Origin: Liolophura sinensis
Lineage: Eukaryota; Mollusca; Polyplacophora; Chitonida; Chitonidae
Direction of reading: 5' to 3'
Assembly (NCBI RefSeq): GCF_032854445.1
Contig: NC_088298.1
Span: forward strand, 16,325,976-16,389,975
DNA length: 64,000 nucleotides
Shown here: positions 32,449 through 46,000 of the stretch, one piece after another
Position numbering within the stretch: position 1 is the stretch's first letter
Layout of the letters: every line of letters begins with the position of its first letter
Made by a program: the position numbers and the translations under genes
Notes under the pieces: model-generated
What the model saw: only the letters and a program-made list of their open reading frames with translations
What the model was told of the DNA's origin: nothing
Database searches by the model: none

Positions 32449-32591
32449 CACCGCCGTGAGTTCAAATCCTATCCATACTGGCTTCCTCTCCGGCCGTACG
32501 CGGGAAGGTCTGTCAGCAACCTGTGGATGGTCGTATAAGTGAAATTTTCTTCAGAACGGCGTAAAACACTAATCAAATAAATAAATAAATT
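32449..32591 (+). repeat. SINE-A with core deletion
   Basis: B-box region, linker, then a jump over most of the core to CGTATAAGTGAAATTTTC and the AATAAATAAATAAA tail. Confidence 0.85.
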
Positions 32592-32984
32592 CACAATCTA
32601 CTGTGAATTTCCATTCACAACCAAAGACAGTTGTTTATCTACACAATTCATAAATCAAACTACCAGCATAGCTTAGAATAAAACTACACCTTTGTCATAA
32701 TAGTGTTCATACCAGCAAAATCTGATGACGTAGGTTGTTGACGCCATTTTTATGCTCTGGCACGCCCTTATTAGCCATCAGAATGTTGTAATCAGACTTA
32801 TCCGGGAAGTTGGGATCCGAGAACACCAAAAACGTCTACAACAAGGCGTGTTTATTTGGCATTATACATATTTGGCTGCAAAAAAATTATGAACGGAAAG
32901 AAGTTTATTTTAGTTCAACAGGCTTCGATTTGCATAAGGACAGCTGGGATTGAGTTGGTAATCTTTTTTTACCCTATACACATA

Positions 32985-33215
32985 AACCTTTTGAGACATC
33001 TATCCTTACAAACATTACACCCTTATAAACATATATCCTTACAAACATACACCCTTGTAAACGTATACCCTTGTAAACATATATACTTATGGAGATAACC
33101 CCTGTAAAAATATATCTTTATGAACATGTATCCTTATAAACATACACCCTTATACGCATGTATCCCTATGTAAGGATACAGTTATCCCTATAACCATGCA
33201 CCCTTATACACTGAA
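32985..33215. repeat. Degenerate 16-bp tandem repeat
   Basis: Units like CCTTACAAACATACAC and CCTTGTAAACATATAT repeat with a roughly 16-bp period. Similar words recur at 33690-33775. Confidence 0.7.
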
Positions 33216-34048
33216 AAAATAAATGTCTATCATTTAAACATATCTCTACAACAGATAATGAACGTGCTTAACAGATTAAAGCCTTTCAGTAAATATCAAA
33301 CTCGTACCTATACTATTTAGAGCGTTAAAGTGATTCCAAAATTTCAAAAAGCCCATAATTTGATCCGTTTTATACATTTTAGAAAATCCATAAACTATTT
33401 TAACGGTATTTTTAACGGTAATATACATGTAGTATTTTATAAATACTCACATTTATAGATTTAATGCAATGATTTATGTAGTAAATTGAATAGGTTTATT
33501 GCTTAAACGGAGTGATTTAAAGTTTCCAGTATATATGATCAACATTATAAAGCGTTCTTATTATCAGCCAGATAAACGTGTTTAAGTGTTTAAGTATTAA
33601 ACATGTTACAATTAAACGTTAAGCACGTTTATCATCCGTTGCAAAGATATGTTTAAATGTTAAACATTTGTTTTTTTAAAGTAAACATGTGTCTCTGTAA
33701 ACGTGTATCCTTCTAAACAAACGCCCTTATAAACAAATATCCTTACCAACATACATGTATATCCTTATCATTCACCCAAAAAAAGTAACAAACACAAACA
33801 AAGGCAAAGCGTTAGCAATAATGTCGCGCGTTCACATCCGGCTTCCTCTGATATTATCGTCTAGGGGATAATCAGCCTGGAGATATACCTGGAGAAATGC
33901 ACGCCTCTTTGCTTTGACAATAAAAGCCTACAGCTGTCATTGAAGTAAAACCTCTTGAATCTGATGCGAAACGTTAATAAATCAAACAACGTCAAATATG
34001 AATATAGAAATCATTACACACGATAGTAGTTAACATTTTTCATCTCCT

Positions 34049-37000
34049 TCACACCCAACCACATACCCTAAAAGCCTCCTCGCCCCTACACATACTCCCC
34101 ATCATTACCTCGTACGTTCCTGGCTGCAGATCGGCGGGCACGTGGAGGTTCTCATCAATGACGATGTCGCTTCCCGGTTGCCACAGTGACATGTCGCGCT
34201 TCCTTAAGCGGACAGCGAGATGATCAGAACTGGCAACACACAAGAAGACTCTTTATCGTGTGAGTAGAGACATTTGTGTACCAACATTCCACAATAGTGG
34301 GCGCTCCTGGTTAATTAGGGCAAGACCAATTTCGAAAACAATGTTGAACATACATACGTTCCCATATTAATCCCCAAACATATCTGGCATGCCTTCCAGT
34401 GGCCACGTGTGCAAAGCGATCGTATGCTAAGTTGTCAGTGACTAAGCCATGACACTATAGGTTTTATGTGTCGCAATGGTAGTTACAATCAACTTTGACT
34501 TCGAGGCAAATCGCCTCTGGTCAACAATCGCAGAGCACATTTCCAAACTTCGCTCAACACCAACCAACAGATCTAGCTCTAGACGTTCATATACCAATCC
34601 TCTATCAAAAGACCAATTTCCAACGTTTAACACAAATAACCGAAAAATAAATAAAGTACAGGAGATGAATGGACCCAAATCAGAATCCCAGTGGAAAAAG
34701 TAATAGGTCCAAAAATAGAACTTGCACACAAAATTTTATCAAAATCGTACACAATTCGTGCACTTTGGAGCTATTGCACGAAAACCACTGACCAAGGCGA
34801 CTCGCGAAACTCAATTAATGTGCAAAACTACACTCGAAAAGCTGGGTTCCAACGATATTCTGTGATTCTACAAAACGAATCTGCACACAAAATTTTTATA
34901 AACATCTGGCAATATTTAAAGTACTTTTGGCACGGAAACCCTAGTGGAATAGAACGAGACACGGACGGAGGGACAGACAGACACACACACAGACCTAAAT
35001 TAACATCCCCCACTTTCGATTAAATCTGAGATAAAAGAAAAAAAACGTTATGAGTAAGCTCTCACCCTCTCCTAAACACGATGGAGATGTCCCAGTTGCG
35101 GATCGGTGCGGCATACCCTCTGTTTCTGAATACAATCCGAACGCAAATATCGGAACCCGTGTGGGCCACAGTCGGCAGAATAGACTGCAAGTAAATGGTA
35201 GAAAGTACTGTGTACGTGTTTTTGTATAGAATGCTTTGGCGGGTTGTAATTTGTAAAGATGTTTTGCGTCCCTAATGATTGATGCACGACAGCCAGCATT
35301 TGGAACTCTTTACCCTGTTGTATACATGTATTTGACCATTAACCCATGAAATAGTAGGCCCACTAAAAAGGCTATATGAAAAAGTCACAGCGTTCTACAA
35401 CAGAGCTGGGAAGTTACTTGATTTCAGCAGAAGATCTACAATACATAACGCCACGCCAAACGGATTTTTTTTTGCTCGTGCACGCGTATAGCGTGTCCGC
35501 GCCGTCGACAGGGTATTTCGCAGACAATCTTGTCAGCTCCGATATTCGCTGGTATCAAACATGTCAGACGCTATCGAAGAAATACTACTGCGATTTCACT
35601 CGTTCCGCGTTCCGTGTCCGCTCCAGTGAATTTCGGTGATCAAGGTGACCAATCAAACAACGCGGAATTGTGTTGACCTCTGACATTTTGCTTGCGTCAC
35701 ATGGTTTAAAAGGTCACATGACATAACTTACTGATCAAGATCAACGGAAAAATCCACCTTGTCTCTCTGCAACTATGCTGCCAATATCGGCATCGTATTT
35801 CGCTGGCGATTAAAGAATACATGAAAAGGAACTACAAAACAAAGATCACGTTTCTATGCCAAATAAAGAAAAATATGGCCCCGGAATTTTTGTTAAAGAA
35901 ATTTCAATATAAGGGTATTTTTATACCTGTTAATTACCCCTCCATATTACGCAATATTTTCCGTCAACGGTCAAATTTTTTCAAAAATTACTTCATCGTT
36001 GATCTCCCTCGGAACTCGGTGAACACCCCCGAAGTGCACCGAGCCCGGTGAACATAGATACAAAGATATCTAACGCTAATTCAAACGTAATTGTCATGGC
36101 TACGTATTTTCTTCACTATATGATGTCATGGAAGTTACATCAGGCAATTTGCGACTGCTTCGTAACCTGGGAACCTGGGATTGTGACGTTTAAATAACGA
36201 TGATCAACGGCACTGTCTTTATCTGCGATTGCATCTGATGTGCTACAGCTGAGATTCCTTTGTTGGGATTGAGCAGAGACAAGTTCGAGTTTAAAGCCAG
36301 CAACGGTTACTGAATGAGATATTAAACTGCCAGTAAAAGATGATAAAAACTTGTGTCATATGCTGGTGTCTGTACATGTAGGCCTTTACAAGATTATCTC
36401 ATAATGTGTTTTGTTCCAGATGATGATGTGACCAATCGTTCTGAAACATATTCCTTAATCGCAGAATTTACTTTCGAAAATGGGATTTTCACATCCGGCT
36501 GTCAAATGATCTGGAATACTGGTTCCTATGGCTCAGACAACATTTGTCGTCGAAAAAAGGATGTTCATATCTATGTGTCAAATGATCCAGAGTATCGATT
36601 ACCTGTACGCGTGCAACATTTGTAATCGGTGTTTGGAGACTACAGCCAAGAAACAACGGTCACGTGATGCGTTCAATGTCATTTAACGGCGCGAAATGTT
36701 TCATCGCTCTTTCATCAAAAGATTTCACCAAAAAAGTTGTTTCGCGAGTCTGACAGAATCGTGATGTCATAGTTTAGATAGACAGAATATATGTGCGTCA
36801 AGTATATTAAAATATACTACAAATATGTTAAAAGCTGGAGACAGTGTTGGTATATTCTGTCACCACTTCTTCTTCCTGATCACCGTGTTCTGTTCTGTGA
36901 CCTTGGTTTTGGTCAAGATTTCTGATGTGCTATAACAGGTTTTGTTTCACTTATAAAGCATTAAGCCTTATTTTCATATATCAGCAACGTTAAAATGAAT

Positions 37001-40000
37001 CTCCCGTTTATTTGTAAAGATTTTTACACGACACGACCTAAACCATCCACTGATAACAATTTCTGTCTGATATTCACCTCTTTGAGGACAAAACGATAGC
37101 CCATATTCCGGAAGATGTCGTTGAAACAGCCCTGAGTTTGCCAGTCCGTTAACACGGGAATGTAAAAACCAATGTTTAGGTATGTCCAATGGAAGTACGC
37201 CATCTCCTTTAATGCCACGGAACAGTTGTGTCTACAATCAAATTTAATGTTACATCAGCAGTTCATTCAACAAATGTACATGTATATATACGCAACAACA
37301 ATTAACCCTATTCAACTACTTGTTGATATATACATGTATTATCCAGGTTAAAAGCACTTTCAATGACGCCAAGTTTTTGGCGCGCATCGTCCCTTTGGGC
37401 CGGAAAAGCGCCAGTGCAAATCAACCCCCCCCCCCCCCCCCCCCTATTCAACTACGCAGACCAGCCCTGATAGCTCAGGTGGTAGAGCGTCCGTTTTGGG
37501 GGAAGGTAGATTCAGGATCAATCCTGGGTCGGGTCACACCTAAGACCTTAAAAGGGGATGTTCTATCTTCCTCGCTATGCGTTCAGCATAAAGGGAATAG
37601 TGCAACGATTGGTTGACATCCCGTATCAGTACAATGGCTCAGCGGGGCAGCTTACTTGCCTTCTGTACGTTGTCTCAGTGATGCAGCATTAGGCAAAAGG
37701 GCAGTGGAAATCCGTCCTGCAACAAAGAGGCACATTACATGCGCTTTAAGGATTCCGTCGTTATGTGACTGAAAAAGTGTTAAGTACGACGTTAGACCCT
37801 AAGCACTCACACCCATTCACTCAACTACCGCAGAATTTGGCACTAGTACAAAAGCCACAAGAGAATTGCTGCAGCTATTCTCCTTATAAATAGGTTTACA
37901 GTCACAGAGTTGAACTAGATCCTCACGTTGGATGTATGAAAAGTTGAAATTAAAGCGGAACTGATGATTATCTACAGCTCATATACTAGTCCTGTAGACG
38001 ATTTTGATACTGATTTAATTCATTCTCCTAGACGATTCCTGGTGTCTCCATAATCCTTAAAAACCGTTGACTGCTTCTCTTGGCAAAAATTTGAAATAAT
38101 GTCGTTCTTTATAGACTTTCTCAGTTCTTTGGTGGTTTGTGTTGAACGTTGTTTTGGAATTGATCTTTCGACTATTGATTCAAAACGTCCATTCAGATTG
38201 ACGGTTGTTATGCGAATATCTGTTTTGACGCATAGATTCATAAATTTTCGGGACCTCTGTGGCTTGATGGTCAGCGTGCTACAGCGGAAGAATGACCCTG
38301 GAGCCTCTCATCAATGCGACAGCCGTGAGTTCAAGCCCAGCACGCTAACCACGTACACCCCCGCCCTTCACCCCCCCAAACCACCCCACCCCATCCCACA
38401 AGTAAAATCAAGGACCTTCCTGGATCTGTCGGAGACCATTCACACGTTTCACCGCCAGCCACCAGGTATTTGGTCTGTTCATGCACATAGGGGTAGTCCA
38501 CTTTCACACCATCCATGTAAGTGCCCTGGTCTAATTTGTTTGCCAGAAAACAGTCGTCATGGTAACCTGAAACGAATGTTTATTTTGTTTATTTATTTAA
38601 ATGATGTTTTATGCCCTACTCAAGAATATTTCCCTTAAACGTTTACATTTCCCAGTAATGTCAATTGTATATTTATTAGAATTCACCGGTCTAGAATTTC
38701 TCACACAAAAAGAAAAAGCGCAAAGGAACCAGACCTTAGGAACTTCTAATCCACCAACAGAATAATGTTTTATGCAGTAATACAAAATGATAGTCTTCAG
38801 CAAAGGGGATAAAACATGAGCAGCGAAGACAGTGTGATAACTGGCAACAGGTAGCATGTTACCGGTTAATTCCAAGTTTTCTTACACCCGAATTTCTTAC
38901 CTGTTCTCCCCTTATACGTATGTCTCACGACATCGTCACGTGTCGGAGGATCAGGGCCGAAGATCATTCGGTTCCACCATGGATGTCGTTGTTGTACTTG
39001 TCTGAAACGTGATAACATGTTATTTGTTAAGCTTCTGTGGATGACTGGGAAGTACAATTACCCGTATATCTATACATATAAACATATATCGGGTGGGTAT
39101 AAAAAAATAGGCCGTACTTTGACACTCAGCATCTAAAATTTCACACACTCAAAAGCCATTATGTCCTAAGTATACAGACCAAATGTCAATTTCATCCTTT
39201 AAGATTTCTGTTCATGGGACCAAAATCAAACTCGAGTCAAAAATGCATGTTCCGGACATTTCAAAATGATGTTCTACATTGTTTTACTTGAAAAGGTGAT
39301 CAACTGGTCCTCCATCTTCTCGGTAGACGGCGCGCAAACGTTTCTTCCATGAACTGATTAAGTCTTGAATCTCCTTAAGAGTATTTTTCCAGCAGAGAAT
39401 TCCACAAAGAGTAGTCCATGGGATTGCAGTCAGGGCTCTGCGGTAGCTACCCGTCCTTAGTTATGAATGAAGGAATAACTTCCTCAAGATGCTGCTGTGC
39501 TGCACGGTTGGCATGGTATGGCGCGCTGTCTTGCTGGAAGACAGTTATTTTCTGGGTACAACCCGCGAAAATCAAGGAGAAGGCCCCGATCGAGAAGTTT
39601 CGTGTAATTGTCGGGATTCACCTTAGTCTTTTCGGTATCAATAAAATGTATGCCGGTTTTCCCGTGCCAACGAACTCCGCCAGAAATCATCAACTTCTTT
39701 GTAAACCGACTTGATCCATGGTACAGTCTCTTAACATGAATGTCCCGCTTTCGTTTGCCATAAACGCGATAGTTCTGTCTATTGCGTGCAATCTCAAATG
39801 GAAAAGTCATCCGTGAAGCCAATTTTCTTCACCTTCTCCGTCGAAAACTTATCATCAAGGTTTTTGCAGCGCGTTTTTCTTTTCTGTCGAACAGTTTCAT
39901 CCCTTCTTGAAGTCCGTATTCGCTTGTACGATTTAAATCCCAGTTCTTTTGTCATATTTCTCACAGAAGTCTGAGATACTCCATGGTTCCTTGCAATCTG

Positions 40001-43000
40001 TCTCTGCGATTTGTGAGTGCCGGGATTGTCTTCCTGGGAACAAAGTGTCTCTTTCACATACTGAAGATTTTCTTGCGAGCAAACAGTTTTTCGTCGTCCA
40101 CTGCCTGATATCCTTTGTAGTGAACCTTTCTAACTTTCTCTTCACATTGTTAACTGAACTTTTTTTCACCCGGAATTCTTTCACCATTTTTGCCCCTCTC
40201 TAACCCTTTTCGGTGAAACATGCTGCGATCAATTCCTTGTCCGCCGCAGAGAAAACCATCTTGATTGAGCAAAACTTGTTCCTAGCTGGCAGAAGGGTTT
40301 CTCTGACACTGGAACCAGACAATTTTTCCAGACGTTTGACGCTTGTCATACAGGTGCAGCGCGCGCTCAACTTATGACACCTGACAGGTGATGCAATGTA
40401 GGTCACCGGAACGTGCGTTTTTGAGGGTATGTTTTCATTTTCACCTTGTGTACAGGCTACTCAAGTTATAACCTTAAAAATTGGTCAGTATGTTAACAAA
40501 AACATGCCATTTGAATGTATAAAGTTTGAAAAGGTTTGAACAAAGGATAATGGAGCAATGCAGCATCAAAGTACGGCCCATTTTTTTTGCCCACCCAATA
40601 TATAATTTAAAAAAAATGCTTCTTCTCAACTTTTACACCTTTATATTCCAACTGTAGTTTCGAACGTCTTGCTCTTATCAAGAAATTGAGAAAGCGCATT
40701 TGTTTTTTTGGTTCTATTATTTCTCCACATCAGAAAAATCTTACTTTTATACCTACATATTGATTTTTGTATATTGATGTTAAACACCATTCTGAAGAAT
40801 ATTTTTCTTATTCGAAATGTTAATGGGTCGGTAAAACCAGCTGGTTGTTGTAGGGGAATAGGGGTGAATAAAATACATAGACTAAATAACAATAATATTC
40901 ACTGTATTATCTCACTGATACTTATAATATGAATTGGCTGAGACAGAGGTTTGCAGATCACCGCAGAGCCGATATTTTTCGTCGTATGCCAGAAGTGCGC
41001 TTATTTACTATGGCGATGGGGTGTTCTGCTATTGTGTGACTAAAGCGCGTTCCGAGTTATCCAGAGCGAATTTTTGCGAGCATATTGTGACGTATATACT
41101 CGTATGGTGTAGGAACAACGCTCGCAATTGGTCAGGGTAACAGACGCTTGTTTCCACCTTCCAGCGGTCGCAAATGTTTTAGGTGAGTCAAAAAATCTGC
41201 GATCGCTGACTCTCATTAGATCGTTAGCCGAATCTCGCTTCGTGTGGGACCCGCTAGATGTTGAGAGTCTGGAGATTTCTCAAAGTCACAGCATTTAACT
41301 CAGGGAATGCTTGCTAACCCTGGCCTATGCGCGCCAGTAGTAGGCTGCGTTACTTGTACGTTATCCTCATCTCGACAAGCAAAATGTTTATAAAACTCGT
41401 GCAACGCATAAAACCTGCCCTATGCGTGTTATAGTGAGCTATATTGTTACCGTGCGACACATTTCTGTAGGGGCACAGCGTCCAGCTCGTGGAACGCCAG
41501 AAGCAAGCTCTGTGTGCGCCAGTGGTCAGCTGTGTTCTTACAGCGACTCTTACATCTCTAGAGGCAAATCGTACATCTCGTGGAATGCCAGAAGCCAGCT
41601 CTGTGTGCGGTATTGGTCAATTGTGTTCTTACTGTGACTCTTACATCTGTAGAGGCACAGCGTCTAACTCGTGGAACGCCAGAAGCAAGCTCTATGTGCG
41701 CTAGTGGTCAGTTGTGATCTTACTGTGACTCTTACAGCTGTAGAGGCACAGCGTCTAACTCATGGAACGCCAGAAGCAAGCTTTATGTGCGCTAGTTGTC
41801 AGTTGTGATCTTACTGTAACTCTTACATCTGTAGAGGCACAGCGTCTAACTCGTGGAACGCCAGAAGCCAGCTCTATGTGCCCTAGAGGTGAGTTGCGTT
41901 GTCACTGTGATCATTATATCTGTAGAGGCACAGCGTCTGCGTGAAACTCATGGAATGCCAGAAGCCAGCTTTATGTGCGCCAGTGGTCAGTTGTGTTCTT
42001 GGTGTTACACTTACATCCCTATGGGCACAGCGTCTATAAGAGCTTCGAGGACCTGACGCCGATCCTCCACAATCTGAGGACTGAATCCGAACGTATGAGG
42101 ATAGGCAGTGTGATTTCGCTTGTCGGGCTGACCAAAGTACGTTGTGAAGTACCACTCACCTTAAATAGAGAAAATCAAAGTTGTTCAGTCAGTTCGTGCA
42201 TTCTGTACAATAACATGCACAGCTTGGGAAAGGCATCCTTCTATCATCCCCACGTTATCAATCCTCGTGTCTTGAGTTACATTATATGTTACACTTAATG
42301 AAGATCACTGTTCGCTTACCCCAGGTTCCAATAAAGCCAGCCTGAACAGTGTCAATGAGATCGCGGAATTCGTGAAGTAAGGGAGACAACTGCTCTATGT
42401 GTTTTAATACCCAGGTTTTGGTGGTATCTCCGTATGGAGCATGTGGGCGCTGAAAAACATAATAAATAAACAAATAAATAAATATTTCAAATAAGCACAA
42501 AAGCAAAACTTGAAAAGCAAATGTTTGATTAAAGTGTCGAACTTCATGCGTCCGAGAGAGTCCCAGCTTAACAATCCAGGCCCTGTCCACAAAGAGATCG
42601 TACATGTAGATACAGCCTGTCGTAAACCGCCCAATAGTTGTCTAGACATGAAACAAAGACTTTACTTTTATGTGATATCGAATTTTAACATTATTTTGCT
42701 ATCTCCACGGCAATGTCACTTACACTGTATTCGCAGGCTGCCAGCATTGTGAAACTGTGCTGACACCGGGGGAAAACTCACGACGATCTACCAGTTGGTT
42801 GGTTTCCCCAGCCCGGTTTCCTCCCACCATGATACTGGATGCTGTCTTATAAGTGAAATACCCGGCTTCCTCTTACCACAATACTGACTGCCGTCGTATA
42901 AGTGAAATATTCTTGAGTACTGTGTAAAACACCAATGAAATAAATAAATAAAATATAAGTGAAATATTCTTGAGTACGGATTAAAATCAAATCCAATCAA

Positions 43001-46000
43001 ATACATAAATAAATATTTACTATCTATTAGCCTACGGCCGTGTGTCCACTCACCCTGTCAAACACATAGCAGAACCGCAGAACCACGGTCATGCGGGCGT
43101 CTTTGATGATGTGCATGTCCAGACGAAAACTAGCGAAAAAATCCAGAGAGAGAGGTTTCGTGGTGAACGTATCAAGCACGTATATCCGCTGGATCACGGT
43201 GATACCTCTGGTACGGCGCCACCAGTCCAATGTCCCCAACTATAACGGGATTTGATGTGAACAGTTTGATAATTCTGGCTTACGATTGCGGATTTTCACT
43301 GTATTCGACCAATCCTACTGGGATGAATTATTAGTTCTTTGAAACACCATTTGAATCTGTTGTATTTTTATTTTGCAGAAATACTATTTCATCATAGGAA
43401 AAATTTTCTCTGCGCGGTGATTATTTTTCGCCAAGGTTATTTTTTTTCTTATTAAAATTATTCCTGTGGAAAAATAAATTCCCCTATGGAAATTAACTTC
43501 CCATGGAATAAACTTCCACCCGTCAAAAAATAGGTCCTGAAAAACAGGTTCCTGTACAACATGATAGTTTCTGTGAAAAACAAAAAAGATGGGCTATAAC
43601 TTTGATATATTCAAATGAAACGAATGAAAACAAATAAGCAGTCTTATAGTCCTCTGATTAGCAAGGTCATATAACCTAGTTAGGCTGCAACTGTAAGTCA
43701 GAAGGTTTACCATGTGTCCGGACGACCCAAAAAATGTTTAATAAATGTAACAAGGCTTTATCCTCGTTATTTATTTCTCTAGGAAAGATAAAGTCCATCT
43801 ATAATCTAAACGGTTGATATACTGTTGACCGTTAAAGCAATTAACATCTCACAAGGCGCTCCATTGGTTGCAATAATCCTGTTTATAAACGTCGAAACGC
43901 AAATTGTGATATACCAGTTGCTAGTAATGATGGACGTCAATAATAGCGCATCGTGAGCCTCTCACCAATGCGGTCCCTGTGAGTTGAAGTCCAGCTCATG
44001 CTGGCTTCCTCTTTGGCAGTGCGTAGGAATGTCTGCCAGCAACCTGCGGTTAGTCGTGGGTTTCACCCGGACTCTGCTCGGTTTCCTGGCACCATAATGT
44101 TGGCCGCCGTCGTATAAGTAAAATATTCTTGAGTACGGTGTAAAACATCAAATAAATAAATAAATCAATAAATAAATAAACGGAAGAATGCGGGATCAAA
44201 CCCGGGTCAGGTCATACCAAAGGCTTTAAAATGGTACTTGCTGCTGCCTCGCTGCGCCCTCAGCACTGAGAGATTAGAGCAAGGAAACAGGACTGGTTGG
44301 CCCTGTGTCAGTATAATGTGATTGGGTGGTGTGTCATGTCTGGTGTTTTCAGCATAATACTTCAAATTCTGATTAGCCCTTAAAATGTGCAATATAATCT
44401 AACCATCTAGGCATAATGTAACCTGGTTGAGTGTCATTTCTCGTGTCTGCTAGCTCGAGACAGTGAGGCAGCATTATAAATGTCAACATGGGAACGGACC
44501 TATTGCGCCAAGACACAGCAATTACGTGAGTGAGTGAGTGCTTGGGGTTTAACGTCGTAATCAATAGCAATTACGTCTTCATAATAGTACTAAAAGCGAT
44601 ATCTAACACAAACCAAACTGACAAGCAATCTTTTACCGTTAATGGACGAAAACTGGACATTTTCGTCGTGAGCTCTGTCCAGAAACCACGCCGTGGATTC
44701 TCAATCAGCTCCTGACTTTCTTCGTACGTCACCTTTTGAAAACTGAGAAGAATCGGATTATGGCTCACACAGAATTGATGATTGGTTAAGAGGATTATCT
44801 TTCGAGCGCTACAAGAGACGAGGTACGCATTTAGGAAATTATGAAAATGTTGACCCCAGTCGCATAAGAGATATCGTGGAAATAGACGTTAAAGTACCTA
44901 GAAAATGGACCGAGGAGCAAACCAGTAATCCGTGTGTTGAATATCAAACGAACGATCAATAAATATTTTAGAACCGTGGCGTCTAGTAAGTTGCAATTAA
45001 TTTATTTATTCATTTGATTGGTGTTTTATTATTTCCCTTAAACGACGGCGGCCAACATTATGGTGGGTAGTAACCGGGCAGGGCCCAAAGGGAAAGTCAT
45101 GACCATCCGCAGGTTGAGGGGAGACCTTCCGACGTACGGCCAATTAGGAAGCCAGCATTGGTAGGAGACTGCTGAGTCATAACGCCGCACTGGCACGCTA
45201 ATCCCCCTCAGCCACGGAGGCCGCAGTTGTGATTAACATTACCTCATTTTGTTTGTCCCTACTTCTGATTAAGCCGTGGTGCTAGATAGCGTGTAAATTG
45301 CCATTTATAAGTTTAAACACTTACATGGACACAGTTAATGAGTACATAGGTAGAATAAAATCGAGGTGAGGTAAATTGACGATGGAACGTACCTCACGGG
45401 TTGCGTGTTAACATTTTCTAATTATAGTCATGCACATTGCTGTCGCTGCTCTTGTTTTATTCTCTGTAATTTAATCATTCATATTTTATAGTATATTCCG
45501 TGTCTTTTAGTTTACTTTCCAAGATAAACCTATATTATGTATGACTGACATAGTGTAATCCCACTTGTGAAGAAGATAAAACCTTCCATAGTACACTTAC
45601 CCATTTGTTATTCCAGACTGGAGCATGCGACACGCCTGACAGTCTCCTGTAAGAAATGAAAGTGTAGTGTTAGGTTTTGTAATGACACATAGGGAGAGGG
45701 CTTTGGGGATTTGTAGGAATGTTTACCTTTCTGATGAACGATATCAACAAAACGTCAATTTGAAACAACATCTCTACTATATTTATTTATTAATTTGATT
45801 GGTGTTTTACGCCGTACTCAAGAATATTTCACTTATACGACGGCGGCCAGCATTATGGTGGGAGGAAACCGGGCAGAGCCCGGAGTGAAACCCCCGACCA
45901 CCCGCACGTTGCTGACAGACCCATCTCTACTATGTAAAGTTCGGATGTTAGAAGCACTGGGAACTTAAAGTTCAAAGGTAGAAAACTGTGCAGAACTTGC

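Noticed and set aside
35376-36625. Plus-strand open frames of 75-90 codons
   Set aside because: No domain, no splice context, and they lie in an intron of the minus-strand DUF4874-DUF4832 gene.
37461-37535. tRNA gene candidate (A- and B-box present)
   Set aside because: It is the head of SINE-B; the sequence does not close into a cloverleaf with an acceptor stem and continues into the SINE body. The same holds for the SINE-A heads.
41422-42056. Overlapping plus-strand frames in the 91-bp array
   Set aside because: The unit is not a multiple of 3, frames shift from unit to unit, and the real coding strand here is minus (exon 6).
42404-42605. Possible extra exon of the DUF4874-DUF4832 gene upstream of exon 5
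   Set aside because: The exon 4-exon 5 junction already gives a continuous family-like sequence (FCYVFDRRPHAPYGD), so extra residues here are not needed.
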